From the NCBI GenBank assembly GCA_003235365.1, contig QJWJ01000438.1, forward strand, positions 1-64,000: DNA of 64,000 nucleotides. Direction: 5' to 3'. This document shows, piece after piece, positions 38,873-47,972 of this stretch. Below the pieces are notes generated by a model. That model did no database searches, had not been told where the DNA came from, and was given only the letters and a program-made list of their open reading frames with translations. Both the position numbers and the translations under genes were made by a program. The DNA comes from Deltaproteobacteria bacterium (lineage in GTDB: Bacteria > Myxococcota_A > Polyangia > Polyangiales > Polyangiaceae). Numbering within the stretch: the first letter of the stretch is position 1; each line of letters starts with the position of its first letter.

Positions 38873-40327
38873 ATGACCGAAGAGTGTTTTCCCGATGAAT
38901 TCGTGTGGGGTGTTGCGACTGCGGCCTACCAAATCGAGGGTGCGGTAACCGCAGACGGTCGTGGCCCGTCGGTTTGGGACATGCTCTGCCGCAAAGAGGG
39001 CGCAATTTGGGCGGGTCACGATGCGGACGTGACGACCGACCACTACCACCATTGGCGGCAGGACGTGGCGCTGTTTCGCGAACTCGGAGTTGGCGGCTAC
39101 CGGTTCAGCATCGCTTGGCCGCGTGTGCAGCCCGACGGCGTCGGTGCCGTCAACGACAAGGGGTTGGGGTTCTACGATCGCCTCGTGGACACGCTACTCG
39201 AAGCGGGGATAACCCCCTATGCGACACTCTTCCATTGGGACATGCCGTTGGCCGTCTACCATCGCGGCGGCTGGTTGAACCGGGACGTGTGCGGCTGGTT
39301 TGGTGACTACGCCGAGGTCGTCGTCAAGGCGTTGGGTGACCGCGTGCACCACTGGCTGACGCTCAACGAGCCGCAGGTGTTCGTTGGTTGTGGGCACTAC
39401 GATGGGCGCCACGCCCCAGGGGTGCGGTACTCGATGAGCGAGATGCTTCGCTGTGGGCATCACGCTTTGCTCGCGCACGGGCACGCGGTTCAGCGCATCC
39501 GTGCGCATGCCGCCAGCGCTCGGGTTGGCTACGCGCCGATGGCGTTCCCGAAAGTCCCGAGAACCGAGGCTGACGAGGACGTTGCGGCGGCGTATCGGAT
39601 TTTCGGGAGCATGCGGCAAGCCACCCACTGGAACCTGCCTTGGTGGACGGACCCAGTCGTCTTCGGTGAGTATCCCGAAGACGGCTTGCGTGTTTTCGGC
39701 AAGGACGTGCCCGCGTTCCCTTCGTCTGATCTGGCGCAAATCAACCAACCCATCGACTTCTTGGGGCTCAATCTCTACGACGGCCAGGTAGTCGTCAGCG
39801 GTGCAGATGGGGAAGCAGAAGTCGTGCCGCATCCGCCTGGGGCCCCCATCACGGGGTTCAACTGGCCGATGACCCCCGAGGCCATGTATTGGGGACCGAA
39901 GTTCGCCTATCAGCGCTACGGTAAACCCATCGCCATTACAGAAAATGGCGTTTCGCTGCGTGATTGGCCGTCGATGGACGGGCGTGTTCATGACCCGCAG
40001 CGTGTCGACTTTCTCAACCGCTACTTACGCAACTTGCACCGCGCCGTGGCAGAGGGCGTTCCGGTCGAAGCCTACTTTCACTGGTCGGCGCTCGACAACT
40101 TCGAATGGGCGGATGGCTTCCGCGAGCGTTTTGGGTTGATTCACGTCGACTATCAGACCGCCAAACGCACACCCAAGGACTCGTACTACTGGTATCGGCG
40201 GGTCATCGAAACGAACGGTGCAGCGCTCTTGGGCGTCGAGGCGGCAAGTGCCTACACGCAGCGCTTCGAAGTGGAGCGCAAACGAGTCGCCTCGATCCTC
40301 GAGGCGTTCCCCAACGCGGATCGGTGA
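38873..40327 (+). CDS. GH1 beta-glucosidase
   Basis: ATG 38873; 'FVWGVATAAYQIEGA', 'GVGGYRFSIAWPRVQPDG', 'LTLNEPQVF', 'KPIAITENGVS', 'YFHWSALDNFEWADGFRERFGLIHVDYQTAKRTPKDSYYWY'. Confidence 0.95.
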   Translation: MTEECFPDEFVWGVATAAYQIEGAVTADGRGPSVWDMLCRKEGAIWAGHDADVTTDHYHHWRQDVALFRELGVGGYRFSIAWPRVQPDGVGAVNDKGLGFYDRLVDTLLEAGITPYATLFHWDMPLAVYHRGGWLNRDVCGWFGDYAEVVVKALGDRVHHWLTLNEPQVFVGCGHYDGRHAPGVRYSMSEMLRCGHHALLAHGHAVQRIRAHAASARVGYAPMAFPKVPRTEADEDVAAAYRIFGSMRQATHWNLPWWTDPVVFGEYPEDGLRVFGKDVPAFPSSDLAQINQPIDFLGLNLYDGQVVVSGADGEAEVVPHPPGAPITGFNWPMTPEAMYWGPKFAYQRYGKPIAITENGVSLRDWPSMDGRVHDPQRVDFLNRYLRNLHRAVAEGVPVEAYFHWSALDNFEWADGFRERFGLIHVDYQTAKRTPKDSYYWYRRVIETNGAALLGVEAASAYTQRFEVERKRVASILEAFPNADR

Positions 40328-40330
40328 CCA

Positions 40331-40403
40331 GGCTACACGCCGACTGCAGGACCGCGCCGACTCTGGTCGACGCCGTAGTGCAGGGGGCCTGCAGCGTGTA
40401 GCC
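40331..40403. repeat. Inverted repeat GGCTACACGC(CGAC)TGCAGG ... CCTGCAGCGTGTAGCC after the GH1 stop
   Basis: 16 paired bp with a 4-nt bulge and 37-nt loop, read directly. Confidence 0.75.
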
Positions 40404-40619
40404 GTCGTATCGCACGTCCACGAGATCAACGCCATTGAGAATGGCTTGGGGACGAGTGTGGCGATCATGCGTCCCGCGAGTGTCGAACATGCCGCGCGCT
40501 CGCCGTGCCGGTCACGGCGATGACGGCATTCGTTTCACGATTGCGGCTCGTTGGTGAAGAAGTTTACCCGGCTGCCAACAGAACGTTGCAGGGCTAGAGT
40601 GTGATGTTCACCCAAGCAC

Positions 40620-41807
40620 ATGACTGTTTGGGGAAGTATCTCGGTTGCGTTGGCTGGCGTGGCGGTGCTGGGTGTCCTGCTCAGCGCTGTGTGCCATTGG
40701 CGCCTGTGGTGGGTATTGCGTGGACGCCGGCTCGGTGCCAAGTCGACCGATCGGGTGACGGTGCTCAAGCCACTTTGCGGAGCGGATGCAGGGCTGGACC
40801 GAAACCTGGAGGCGTTTGCGCATCAAACCTATCGCAACTTGGAGATCGTGTTTGGCGTTGCCTCGTCGAGTGACGAAGCGCTGCCCATCGCGTTGCGCTT
40901 CTGTCGCGACCATCAGGGCGTTACTGGTGCGGTCAGTGTTGGCGAAGCGGCGTCGGTGTTGAACCCGAAGGTGGCATTGCTTCAGCGCATGGCGTCCAAA
41001 GCAGAAGGGCGGTGGCTCGTCGTTTCCGACTCGAACGTGCGGGTGGAGCGCGACTACGTCGAACACGCGATGAGCCACGTCGCGCCGGATGTCGGGTTGG
41101 TGACCCATGTCGTTGCAGGCAAGGGTGGGCGCTCTCTCGCGGCTCGCTGCGAGAACTTGCAGCTCAATTGCTTCGTCGCGCCGGCGTTGTGTGGGGCCGG
41201 TTTCCTGGCGGGGCGCACCTGCGTGATCGGAAAATCGATGTTTCTGCGTCGAGAAGCGCTCGATGCCATCGGCGGATTCGCCTCTGCCGGTGGCTACCTC
41301 GCTGAGGATTACGCGATTGGTCAAGCGGTGGAGAAGGCGGGCTATCGGGTGATGCTCGCCAGTCGCCCGGTGGTCGGGTGGCACGAGGGGTGGTCGTTTT
41401 CGCGTTTCGTGAATCGACACCTGCGTTGGGCGATCATGCGACGACAGGTGTCGAAGGCGGGATATCTGCTCGAACCGCTGTTCACCCCAGGGCCGATCTT
41501 GACATTTGCCTTGCTAGCGGCCCTGGTCGCGCCCGAGCCGCACTTGAACATCGGTGCCGTGTGCAGTGCACTCGCACTGAAGTACGGCCTCGATGCCCTG
41601 ACCTACGCCAAACTGACGGGCGAGCGGCTACCGTTGTCGGTGTTTGCGATCAACCCGTTCCGCGAGTGGTTGACGCTCGCGGTTTGGGCCCTAGGCTGGT
41701 TCACTCAAACGATTCACTGGCGGGGCAAGCCATATCGCGTCGTAGCGGACAGTGCGCTCGAACCGGTGAACTCGTCGCTCGAGGCTGAGGTTGGTGATGA
41801 AGTCTGA
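40620..41807 (+). CDS. Ceramide-glucosyltransferase-like GT (GT21 type)
   Basis: 'RVTVLKPLCGADAGLDRNLEAFAHQTYRNLEIVFGVASSSDEAL', 'VLNPKVALLQRM', 'LVVSDSNVRVERDYV', 'GKSMFLRREALDAIGGF', 'LAEDYAIG', 'RHLRWAIMRR' ((Q/R)xxRW-like); TM regions. Confidence 0.8.
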   Translation: MTVWGSISVALAGVAVLGVLLSAVCHWRLWWVLRGRRLGAKSTDRVTVLKPLCGADAGLDRNLEAFAHQTYRNLEIVFGVASSSDEALPIALRFCRDHQGVTGAVSVGEAASVLNPKVALLQRMASKAEGRWLVVSDSNVRVERDYVEHAMSHVAPDVGLVTHVVAGKGGRSLAARCENLQLNCFVAPALCGAGFLAGRTCVIGKSMFLRREALDAIGGFASAGGYLAEDYAIGQAVEKAGYRVMLASRPVVGWHEGWSFSRFVNRHLRWAIMRRQVSKAGYLLEPLFTPGPILTFALLAALVAPEPHLNIGAVCSALALKYGLDALTYAKLTGERLPLSVFAINPFREWLTLAVWALGWFTQTIHWRGKPYRVVADSALEPVNSSLEAEVGDEV

Positions 41808-43113
41808 TGTGGTCGTCGCGAGCGTAACGATGGGCTACGGCCACCTGAGGGCGGCCTGGCCAATCGCTGACGCATTGGGAGTAGCGGTGACTACGGTGGA
41901 CGAGCCACCCATGGCCGACTCGCGCGAAGTGTCGTTGTGGCGCATGTTGCGGCGCTTGCACGAGGTGCTGTCCAAGCCGTTGCCGGTGTTGTCGGCTTTC
42001 GACGGCGCGACACGCGGGATGATGGACGCGTTGACGATGATCCCACCGTTGCACGAGCCGCGGGACCACCGTCGGGCGAGCTGGTCGGTGCGCTTGCTGG
42101 AGATGTTGATCGAGCGCGGGCTGGGTCAGGGGCTGGTCGAGCAGCTGCAGCGCACCGGCGCGGCATTGGTGACTACCTTCTACGCTCCCGCCATCGTGGC
42201 AGATCGAGCGGGTATCGAGCGTGTGTACTGTGTCGTCACCGACGCCGATTGCAATCGTGTTTGGGCGCCCAAAGACGCTGCGCGCACCCGAATCCAGTAT
42301 TTTGCGCCGAGTCGACGGGTCGTGCGTCGCCTGTTGTCGTTCGGAGTGCCGGACCGCAACATCACGCTCACTGGATTCCCGCTACCCGAGCTACTGACTG
42401 AAAGCTCGGACACGACCCGCCCCGAGCAACGACTTGCGCGCACCATCGAGCGTCTCGACCCGCGCGGCGTCTTTCGAGAGCTTCATGGTACCGAGCTGGA
42501 GCTGATCAGCCGCGGGACGCCTCCTGCGCGCGATCCCGGTCCGATCCATTTGATGTTCGCAATAGGTGGAGCTGGTGCACAAGCGGAGATGGCGGACCGC
42601 TTTCTGCCAGCGCTGCGCCCGCGCATCCTCGATGGCAGCCTACGCCTGCAGCTCGTTTCAGGAACGCGGCGCGAGGTGACCAATTCCTTCTTGGACTCGG
42701 TGCGCTTCAGCGGTCTGGACACGGAGCTCGATCGGTCGATCGACATCATCTGTGCCGAAGACTTCTTGTCGTACTACCGCGCGTTGAACGTTGCCTTGCT
42801 GCAGACTGACGTGTTGTGGACGAAGCCGAGCGAAATGGGCTTTTATTCCGCGCTCGGTTTGCCGTGCATCATCGCCCCGCCCGTCGGGGCGCATGAACGC
42901 TACAATCGACGCTGGTTGCGTGAGCAAGGCGCGGGGTTGAAACAGCGGCGCCTGGATCACGCGCTGGGTTGGTTCAACGAGTGGCTCGAGGACGGAACGC
43001 TCGCCGGTGCCGCATGGTCGGCGTATGCGCGGCTGCCGAAACACGGCACGCGCAAAATCGTGGAGGCTGTGGCGGGTCAACCGCAACGCGCCGCCGTCTC
43101 CGCGGGGGAGTGA
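41797..43113 (+). CDS. GT-B-fold glycosyltransferase-like protein (MurG/MGD-synthase-like)
   Basis: 'ASVTMGYGHLRAAWPIADAL' N-term and 'DVLWTKPSEMGFYSALGLPCIIAPPVGAHERYNRRWLREQGAGL' C-term; overlaps the preceding GT gene. Confidence 0.6.
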   Translation: MKSDVVVASVTMGYGHLRAAWPIADALGVAVTTVDEPPMADSREVSLWRMLRRLHEVLSKPLPVLSAFDGATRGMMDALTMIPPLHEPRDHRRASWSVRLLEMLIERGLGQGLVEQLQRTGAALVTTFYAPAIVADRAGIERVYCVVTDADCNRVWAPKDAARTRIQYFAPSRRVVRRLLSFGVPDRNITLTGFPLPELLTESSDTTRPEQRLARTIERLDPRGVFRELHGTELELISRGTPPARDPGPIHLMFAIGGAGAQAEMADRFLPALRPRILDGSLRLQLVSGTRREVTNSFLDSVRFSGLDTELDRSIDIICAEDFLSYYRALNVALLQTDVLWTKPSEMGFYSALGLPCIIAPPVGAHERYNRRWLREQGAGLKQRRLDHALGWFNEWLEDGTLAGAAWSAYARLPKHGTRKIVEAVAGQPQRAAVSAGE

Positions 43114-43334
43114 CGTCCTGGCGAGCGCATCGCTGGTGCGCACACGTGGGTACAGGTGCTCCGCCGTTCGGCGCGTCGTGAATTGGCCCCGCGCCCACGC
43201 CGCGTGGAAAGAAACTGCGGGCCCCTGCTGGGGGTGTGTTAGCGTCCCGAGCCCGTTCGGTTGTACCGGCCTTGCCGGCGCGGGAGCGGGAGGCGTCAGC
43301 TACAACTCGTCGAATCCTGGAGGAGGACTCTCTC

Positions 43335-44243
43335 ATGCGTCACGTGGTAACCATCATGCTCGGAGCTCTGTACTCGCTTGCCTGCGGAGGCGGTCAGCCC
43401 GCGGCGACACCTGACGACGAGATGACCCCACCGGCCGCCGAACGAGAGCCGCCCTCCTCGCAGCCGGAGGCGAGTGACGACGGCGTCGGGCAACCCACAT
43501 CTGCCGCCGCGCCCGCGCCGGCCGAAGGGAGCACTGGTGAGGGTGGGTTCGTCCTCAACGATTCGACGAGCGCCAAGGATGCTCACGGTGCGACCGAATC
43601 GAAGATCAAGCCGTCGAAGACCGAAGCTGCGCTGAAGTTCATCGTGGTCGACAAAGAGAAAGGCCCGATCGAAGGTATCGTGATCGCGTTGGCAGGGCCC
43701 GACGGCAAGAAGTTCTACACCAAAGAGACGGACTCGACCGGCTACAGCGAGGTGCTCGTACCCGTCGGCAAGAAGTACGGCATCGTCTACTTGAGCTTGG
43801 GGCGTCAGGAGATCACTACCTCGGTGGACGTCACTGACGAGCCCAACCAGAACATCCGCTTGACGCTTCGCTACAAGCGCTGGGAGGGCAAGAAGAAGGG
43901 CGAGCACGAGCGCTTCGTTCTGAGTGGGGTCACCTTCGATACCGGCAAGGCAACCATTCGGCCGGATTCGTTGCCGCGACTGGATGGTGTCGTCGAGTTC
44001 ATGACGCACAAACCCAGCGTGCGTATCGAGATCTCGGGACACACGGACAACGTCGGTAATCCCAAATCGAACAAGGCGCTCTCGGAGAAGCGTGCCCAGG
44101 CGTGCCGCGACTACTTGATCTCGAAAGGCATTGAGGCCAGCAGGATCGAGGCGGTCGGGTATGGCGACGAGCGTCCGATTGCGAGCAACGACACGCCCGA
44201 GGGACGACAGCAAAACCGGCGTATCGAGGCCACCGAGCTTTGA
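43335..44243 (+). CDS. OmpA-family C-terminal peptidoglycan-binding lipoprotein
   Basis: ATG 43335 with AGGAGG just upstream; 'SLACGGG' lipobox; 'VLSGVTFDTGKATIRPDSLPRLDGVVEFM...RIEISGHTDNVGNPKSNKALSEKRAQACRDYLISKGI...GYGDERPIASNDTPEGRQQNRRIE'. Confidence 0.93.
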   Translation: MRHVVTIMLGALYSLACGGGQPAATPDDEMTPPAAEREPPSSQPEASDDGVGQPTSAAAPAPAEGSTGEGGFVLNDSTSAKDAHGATESKIKPSKTEAALKFIVVDKEKGPIEGIVIALAGPDGKKFYTKETDSTGYSEVLVPVGKKYGIVYLSLGRQEITTSVDVTDEPNQNIRLTLRYKRWEGKKKGEHERFVLSGVTFDTGKATIRPDSLPRLDGVVEFMTHKPSVRIEISGHTDNVGNPKSNKALSEKRAQACRDYLISKGIEASRIEAVGYGDERPIASNDTPEGRQQNRRIEATEL

Positions 44244-44333
44244 GCTTCTGGTCGCGGGCGCTGCTCCACATAGGCAACGGCGCTCCGCTCCCCCGCTCGC
44301 CAGCTGTGTTCGTCGCAGGAGTCTGCCTGACCG

Positions 44334-44894
44334 TCAGTTCACCGCGAAGACGACATTGAACGCGGGGCGCCGTACCTCACGCCCGTCAGCCATTCTGTAC
44401 GACCGTTGCGGCGCGCTCAACGCGTCGATGATCGCCGCGACTTCGCGAAACTCGGTGCCGTTGTCCGTGTGCAGCACGGCGCGGTCGAGTTTCTCGTCGG
44501 TCACTGACCAGTGGCGGGATTCGTTCGTGCTCCACTCTTTGATGACGCGTTCGGCAAGAGCGGGGTAGCTGATTTCGTCGGCGCCGTGGCGCGTTGCTCG
44601 GCGCGGAACGTCGCTGCTCTGCAGCACGGTGCTGCCCTGCTTCCAGACCAGGCGAAATACGTCGCTTCTCGCCGTCTCGACGTGCAGGACTCGATCGGGT
44701 CGCTCCGTGGTAGCGCCGTCACTCGGTCCAGGTACTCGCGCGTCGGCTTCCAAGCGCGACATCTGCGACCACACAGCCGTGATGAGAAGGAAAGACACGA
44801 GGCACAAAAGGAAGTCGATGAAGGGGATTAGCGGGATCTGGTGATCGAAGCTTCGTTTGCCGCCGTGTCCAGCGCCTACGTCCATCGTTGCCAT
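44334..44894 (-). CDS. ExbD/TolR-like biopolymer transport protein (orphan)
   Basis: ATG 44894; single N-terminal TM with Asp: 'IPLIPFIDFLLCLVSFLLITAVW'; periplasmic domain 'VIKEWST...DRAVLHTDNGTEFREVAAIIDAL'. Confidence 0.7.
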   Translation of the reverse strand: MATMDVGAGHGGKRSFDHQIPLIPFIDFLLCLVSFLLITAVWSQMSRLEADARVPGPSDGATTERPDRVLHVETARSDVFRLVWKQGSTVLQSSDVPRRATRHGADEISYPALAERVIKEWSTNESRHWSVTDEKLDRAVLHTDNGTEFREVAAIIDALSAPQRSYRMADGREVRRPAFNVVFAVN

Positions 44895-45368
44895 GGTTGG
44901 TTCTCCTCGTCTGTGGGTCGCGCTGCACTGGCTTCGCGAGCGGACTTGCCCCCGAATCGGTGTAGTGGGTGGGGTGAAGGCCTCGCGCCGCCCGTGCGAA
45001 TTCGTCGACACCGCTGGTTGCAAGGGCCTTGGGTCGGTTGCTTCTGTGCCGCCGGCTGTTCCACGACCCCCTCCGAGTCGCTCATGGGTGTATCGAGGGC
45101 TTGCTCCCTGGCACCGATGTAGGGACGTTGCAGCATCACCTCGTGACCCAGGTGTGCTAGACGCTGCCGGCCGCGCGGGAATGTCGCCCGCATCCCGATT
45201 CTTCCCATCCGTCGTGCCGCGCCGAGGCTGGCTAGCCCGTTCCGTGTTCCGCGCCGGCATGAGTTGGGCTTTTACAACCACAACGTGGGGCAAACACCGC
45301 GGGCAGGTTTTTGGCGAGCATTATCTTTCGCCAGTGACAAGGCGCGGGCGAGTCGGCACCATGGGGCG

Positions 45369-47123
45369 ATGGTGGTCGACCCGCAATGGTTTGCGTTGGC
45401 GTTTCTGACCACGTCAATCAATGCCGTCGTGCTCGGCTTCGTGGCTTGGCGCGAGCACGATGCCGCGCTGGGCCGTTGGGCGTTAGCCTGGGGGGCGTGG
45501 GCCGCCTCGGTCGCACCGCTGGCTCTGTTGCCCTCCGACGATTCCGCGCCGTTGACGGCTGTACTGTTCGGCACGTCGTGGGTCGTTTCAACGCTGGCCT
45601 TTCTCAGTGGTAGCTATGCGTTCGCTGGGCGACACATGCCTCGGGCATGGTATGCGGTCGCGGCGATTGCCGTTTCGGCCGGGGTTGTTCTCGGCGTTGG
45701 CCCCTACGGTCCCAAAGGCATGTTTCCCTTGGTACTGTTTCAATGCGTCGGCTTGGCTGCCACCGGCGGGATGGTCATGCGAATGGATCCCAAGAGCTTC
45801 GGCGCGCGGGTGTGCGGGGGGGCGCTGATCATCTTGGCGATTCACCTACTGGACGCTCCAATTCTCGCCAAGGAACCGGCTTGGCTGATGTGGGGGTTCG
45901 TCGCGTCGCTGGGGCTCGAGATGTTGGCGGCGTTGGGCATGCTCGCGTTGTATTACGAGCACGCGCGGTCGGCCCTACTCGAAACCCAGCGGGCGCTTTC
46001 GGAGACACGCCGAATCGAGGCACTGGGGCGGGTCGCGGGTGGAGTCGCCCACGATTTCAACAACATGCTCACGGTGATCGGTGGGCATGTCGAGTTCATG
46101 CGCATGCACGGTGCGCTGCCCGCCAATGTCGAGAAGTCGGTTTCCACGATCGAGCAAGCGGTTTCCCAGTCGGCGAGGCTGACTGCGCAGTTACTGGCAT
46201 TTGGCAGGAAGTCGGTGTTGCAACCAGCGGCCATCGACGTGCAGCGCGTCGTCCGTGACGCCTTGGAGTTGTTGGACAAGGTGATGCCGGCGAGCATCGA
46301 CGTCCGTTTCGAGTGCATCGTCCGTGGCGGTGAACCCGGAGGCAGAGATTCCGAAGGCTACGGCGCGACGATGGACCGCGCGTTGCTCGAACAGATCGTG
46401 CTCAATCTGGTCACGAACGCTCGCGACGCGATAGATGGTGCGGGCGTCATCGATGTCCGACTGAGCCGCTTGGAAGGGGAGGAGCCACGACTGCTACTGA
46501 GCGTGAGCGACACGGGGCGGGGGATGGATGAATCGGTCCTCAAGCGAGTTTTCGAGCCGTTCTTCACCACCAAAGACGAAGGCCGAGGTACCGGGTTGGG
46601 GTTGGCTTCGGTGCAAGGTGCGGTCAGCCAACTCGGTGGGGCCATCCGCGTTCAGTCACGTCCGGGTCAGGGCAGTACCTTCGAGGTGTCTCTCCCGTGT
46701 CGGGCGGCGGCAGCATCGGCCGTGCCGGTTTCCAGTCCACCCGCGGTTGGCGTGCTCGACGTTTTGGTCGTCGATGACGACTCGCGTGTTCGGCAGGTCG
46801 TCGCAACGATGTTGCAGAGGGCGGGACACCGAGTCGAGCAGGCGGCGGATGGGGTCGAGGCCCTAGAAGCCGTCGCGAAGAAGCGTTATCACCTCGTGTT
46901 GAGTGACGTCGACATGCCGCGCATGGGAGGCGTGGAGTTGTCGGAGGTGCTCTCGACTGCTCACCCAGACACGCTCGTCGTGCTGACTTCTGGCAACGAG
47001 CGGGCAACGGCTGCCTGTGAGCGTGTTCGCTTTGTCGCCAAACCGTTTCGGGGACCGGCGCTGGTAGCTCAGCTCGCTGGGTTCGTGGCGGAGCGACGGG
47101 GTTCGTTGCAGCGGGAGGCGTGA
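45369..47123 (+). CDS. Hybrid sensor histidine kinase with membrane-embedded sensor and C-terminal receiver
   Basis: Several TM segments; 'ALGRVAGGVAHDFNNMLTVIGGHVEFM', 'VLNLVTNARDAIDGAG', 'GRGTGLGLASVQGAV', receiver 'VLVVDDDSRVRQVV...LVLSDVDMPRMGGVELSEVL...FVAKPF'. Confidence 0.9.
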   Translation: MVVDPQWFALAFLTTSINAVVLGFVAWREHDAALGRWALAWGAWAASVAPLALLPSDDSAPLTAVLFGTSWVVSTLAFLSGSYAFAGRHMPRAWYAVAAIAVSAGVVLGVGPYGPKGMFPLVLFQCVGLAATGGMVMRMDPKSFGARVCGGALIILAIHLLDAPILAKEPAWLMWGFVASLGLEMLAALGMLALYYEHARSALLETQRALSETRRIEALGRVAGGVAHDFNNMLTVIGGHVEFMRMHGALPANVEKSVSTIEQAVSQSARLTAQLLAFGRKSVLQPAAIDVQRVVRDALELLDKVMPASIDVRFECIVRGGEPGGRDSEGYGATMDRALLEQIVLNLVTNARDAIDGAGVIDVRLSRLEGEEPRLLLSVSDTGRGMDESVLKRVFEPFFTTKDEGRGTGLGLASVQGAVSQLGGAIRVQSRPGQGSTFEVSLPCRAAAASAVPVSSPPAVGVLDVLVVDDDSRVRQVVATMLQRAGHRVEQAADGVEALEAVAKKRYHLVLSDVDMPRMGGVELSEVLSTAHPDTLVVLTSGNERATAACERVRFVAKPFRGPALVAQLAGFVAERRGSLQREA

Positions 47124-47776
47124 ATCGGGCTGCACGTTCCCAGGGGGTTGAGGTCTTGGGTGTGCCAACGGGGGCAAGCGTCCGCAGCGGTGACTGGGGC
47201 CTTGCTCGATCGCGCAGGCGTCGCCAAACTGAGGGGACCGTGCAACGTCGTTCGATCGTTTCATTCCCCATCGCGTGGGTCGTCGCAGCCGTGCCCGCGT
47301 TTGGAGCTGGCGGCACCTACCAGCGTTTGGATTTGCGCGACATGCAGGGTGACGCGACGTCACTGGCCGCCCAGGCCGACGGAAATGCGCTGGTCGTGGT
47401 CGTGATGAAAGGCCATTGGTGCGCCGTCTGTCGAGCGCAGGTGCAGCGCTTTGCCCCGCACCGGGCGAAGCTTACGGAGTTACATGCGAAAGTGATCGGT
47501 CTCAACGCCGATTCGTTTCGCGCCAATCGCGAAGTCGTGCGGCAACAGGCGATGGACTTCCCACTGATTTCCGACCCCGAGCACGAGCTGCTCGACCAGC
47601 TGGGCTTGTGGTTGCCACAGGCGCAACATCCCATGCCTGCGATTGTGGTATTCGATGCGTGTGGCGAGGAACGAGCGCGTATCGTGGGTCGTGCACCGGC
47701 AGATCGTCCCGAGCTTCGTGTGCTCGAGCTGTTGAGCGAGATCCGCACCGACAAGTGCGACAAGCCCCGCGCCTGA
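47120..47776 (+). CDS. Peroxiredoxin/redoxin-like protein (true start may be GTG ~47240)
   Basis: 'NALVVVVMKGHWCAVCRAQVQRFAPHRAKLTELHAKVIGLNADSFRANREVVRQQAMDFPLISDPEHELLDQLGL'. Confidence 0.75.
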   Translation: MNRAARSQGVEVLGVPTGASVRSGDWGLARSRRRRQTEGTVQRRSIVSFPIAWVVAAVPAFGAGGTYQRLDLRDMQGDATSLAAQADGNALVVVVMKGHWCAVCRAQVQRFAPHRAKLTELHAKVIGLNADSFRANREVVRQQAMDFPLISDPEHELLDQLGLWLPQAQHPMPAIVVFDACGEERARIVGRAPADRPELRVLELLSEIRTDKCDKPRA

Positions 47777-47972
47777 AGTCACTTTGGACTCGATGACGGG
47801 CTCGGTGTTGGCCAGTTGCGCGCGCTTTGCGCACCCAAGAGTGCGCGGCAGGGCGCGACGAGGTGCGACGGTCTCCGTGATGCGCGACTGATGACGGACG
47901 GGGCCGCACCCTTCAACCCAAACAAGCATCGCTTGCCGTGATGTTCCGAGGACTTCCGACTATGCTCGACGC

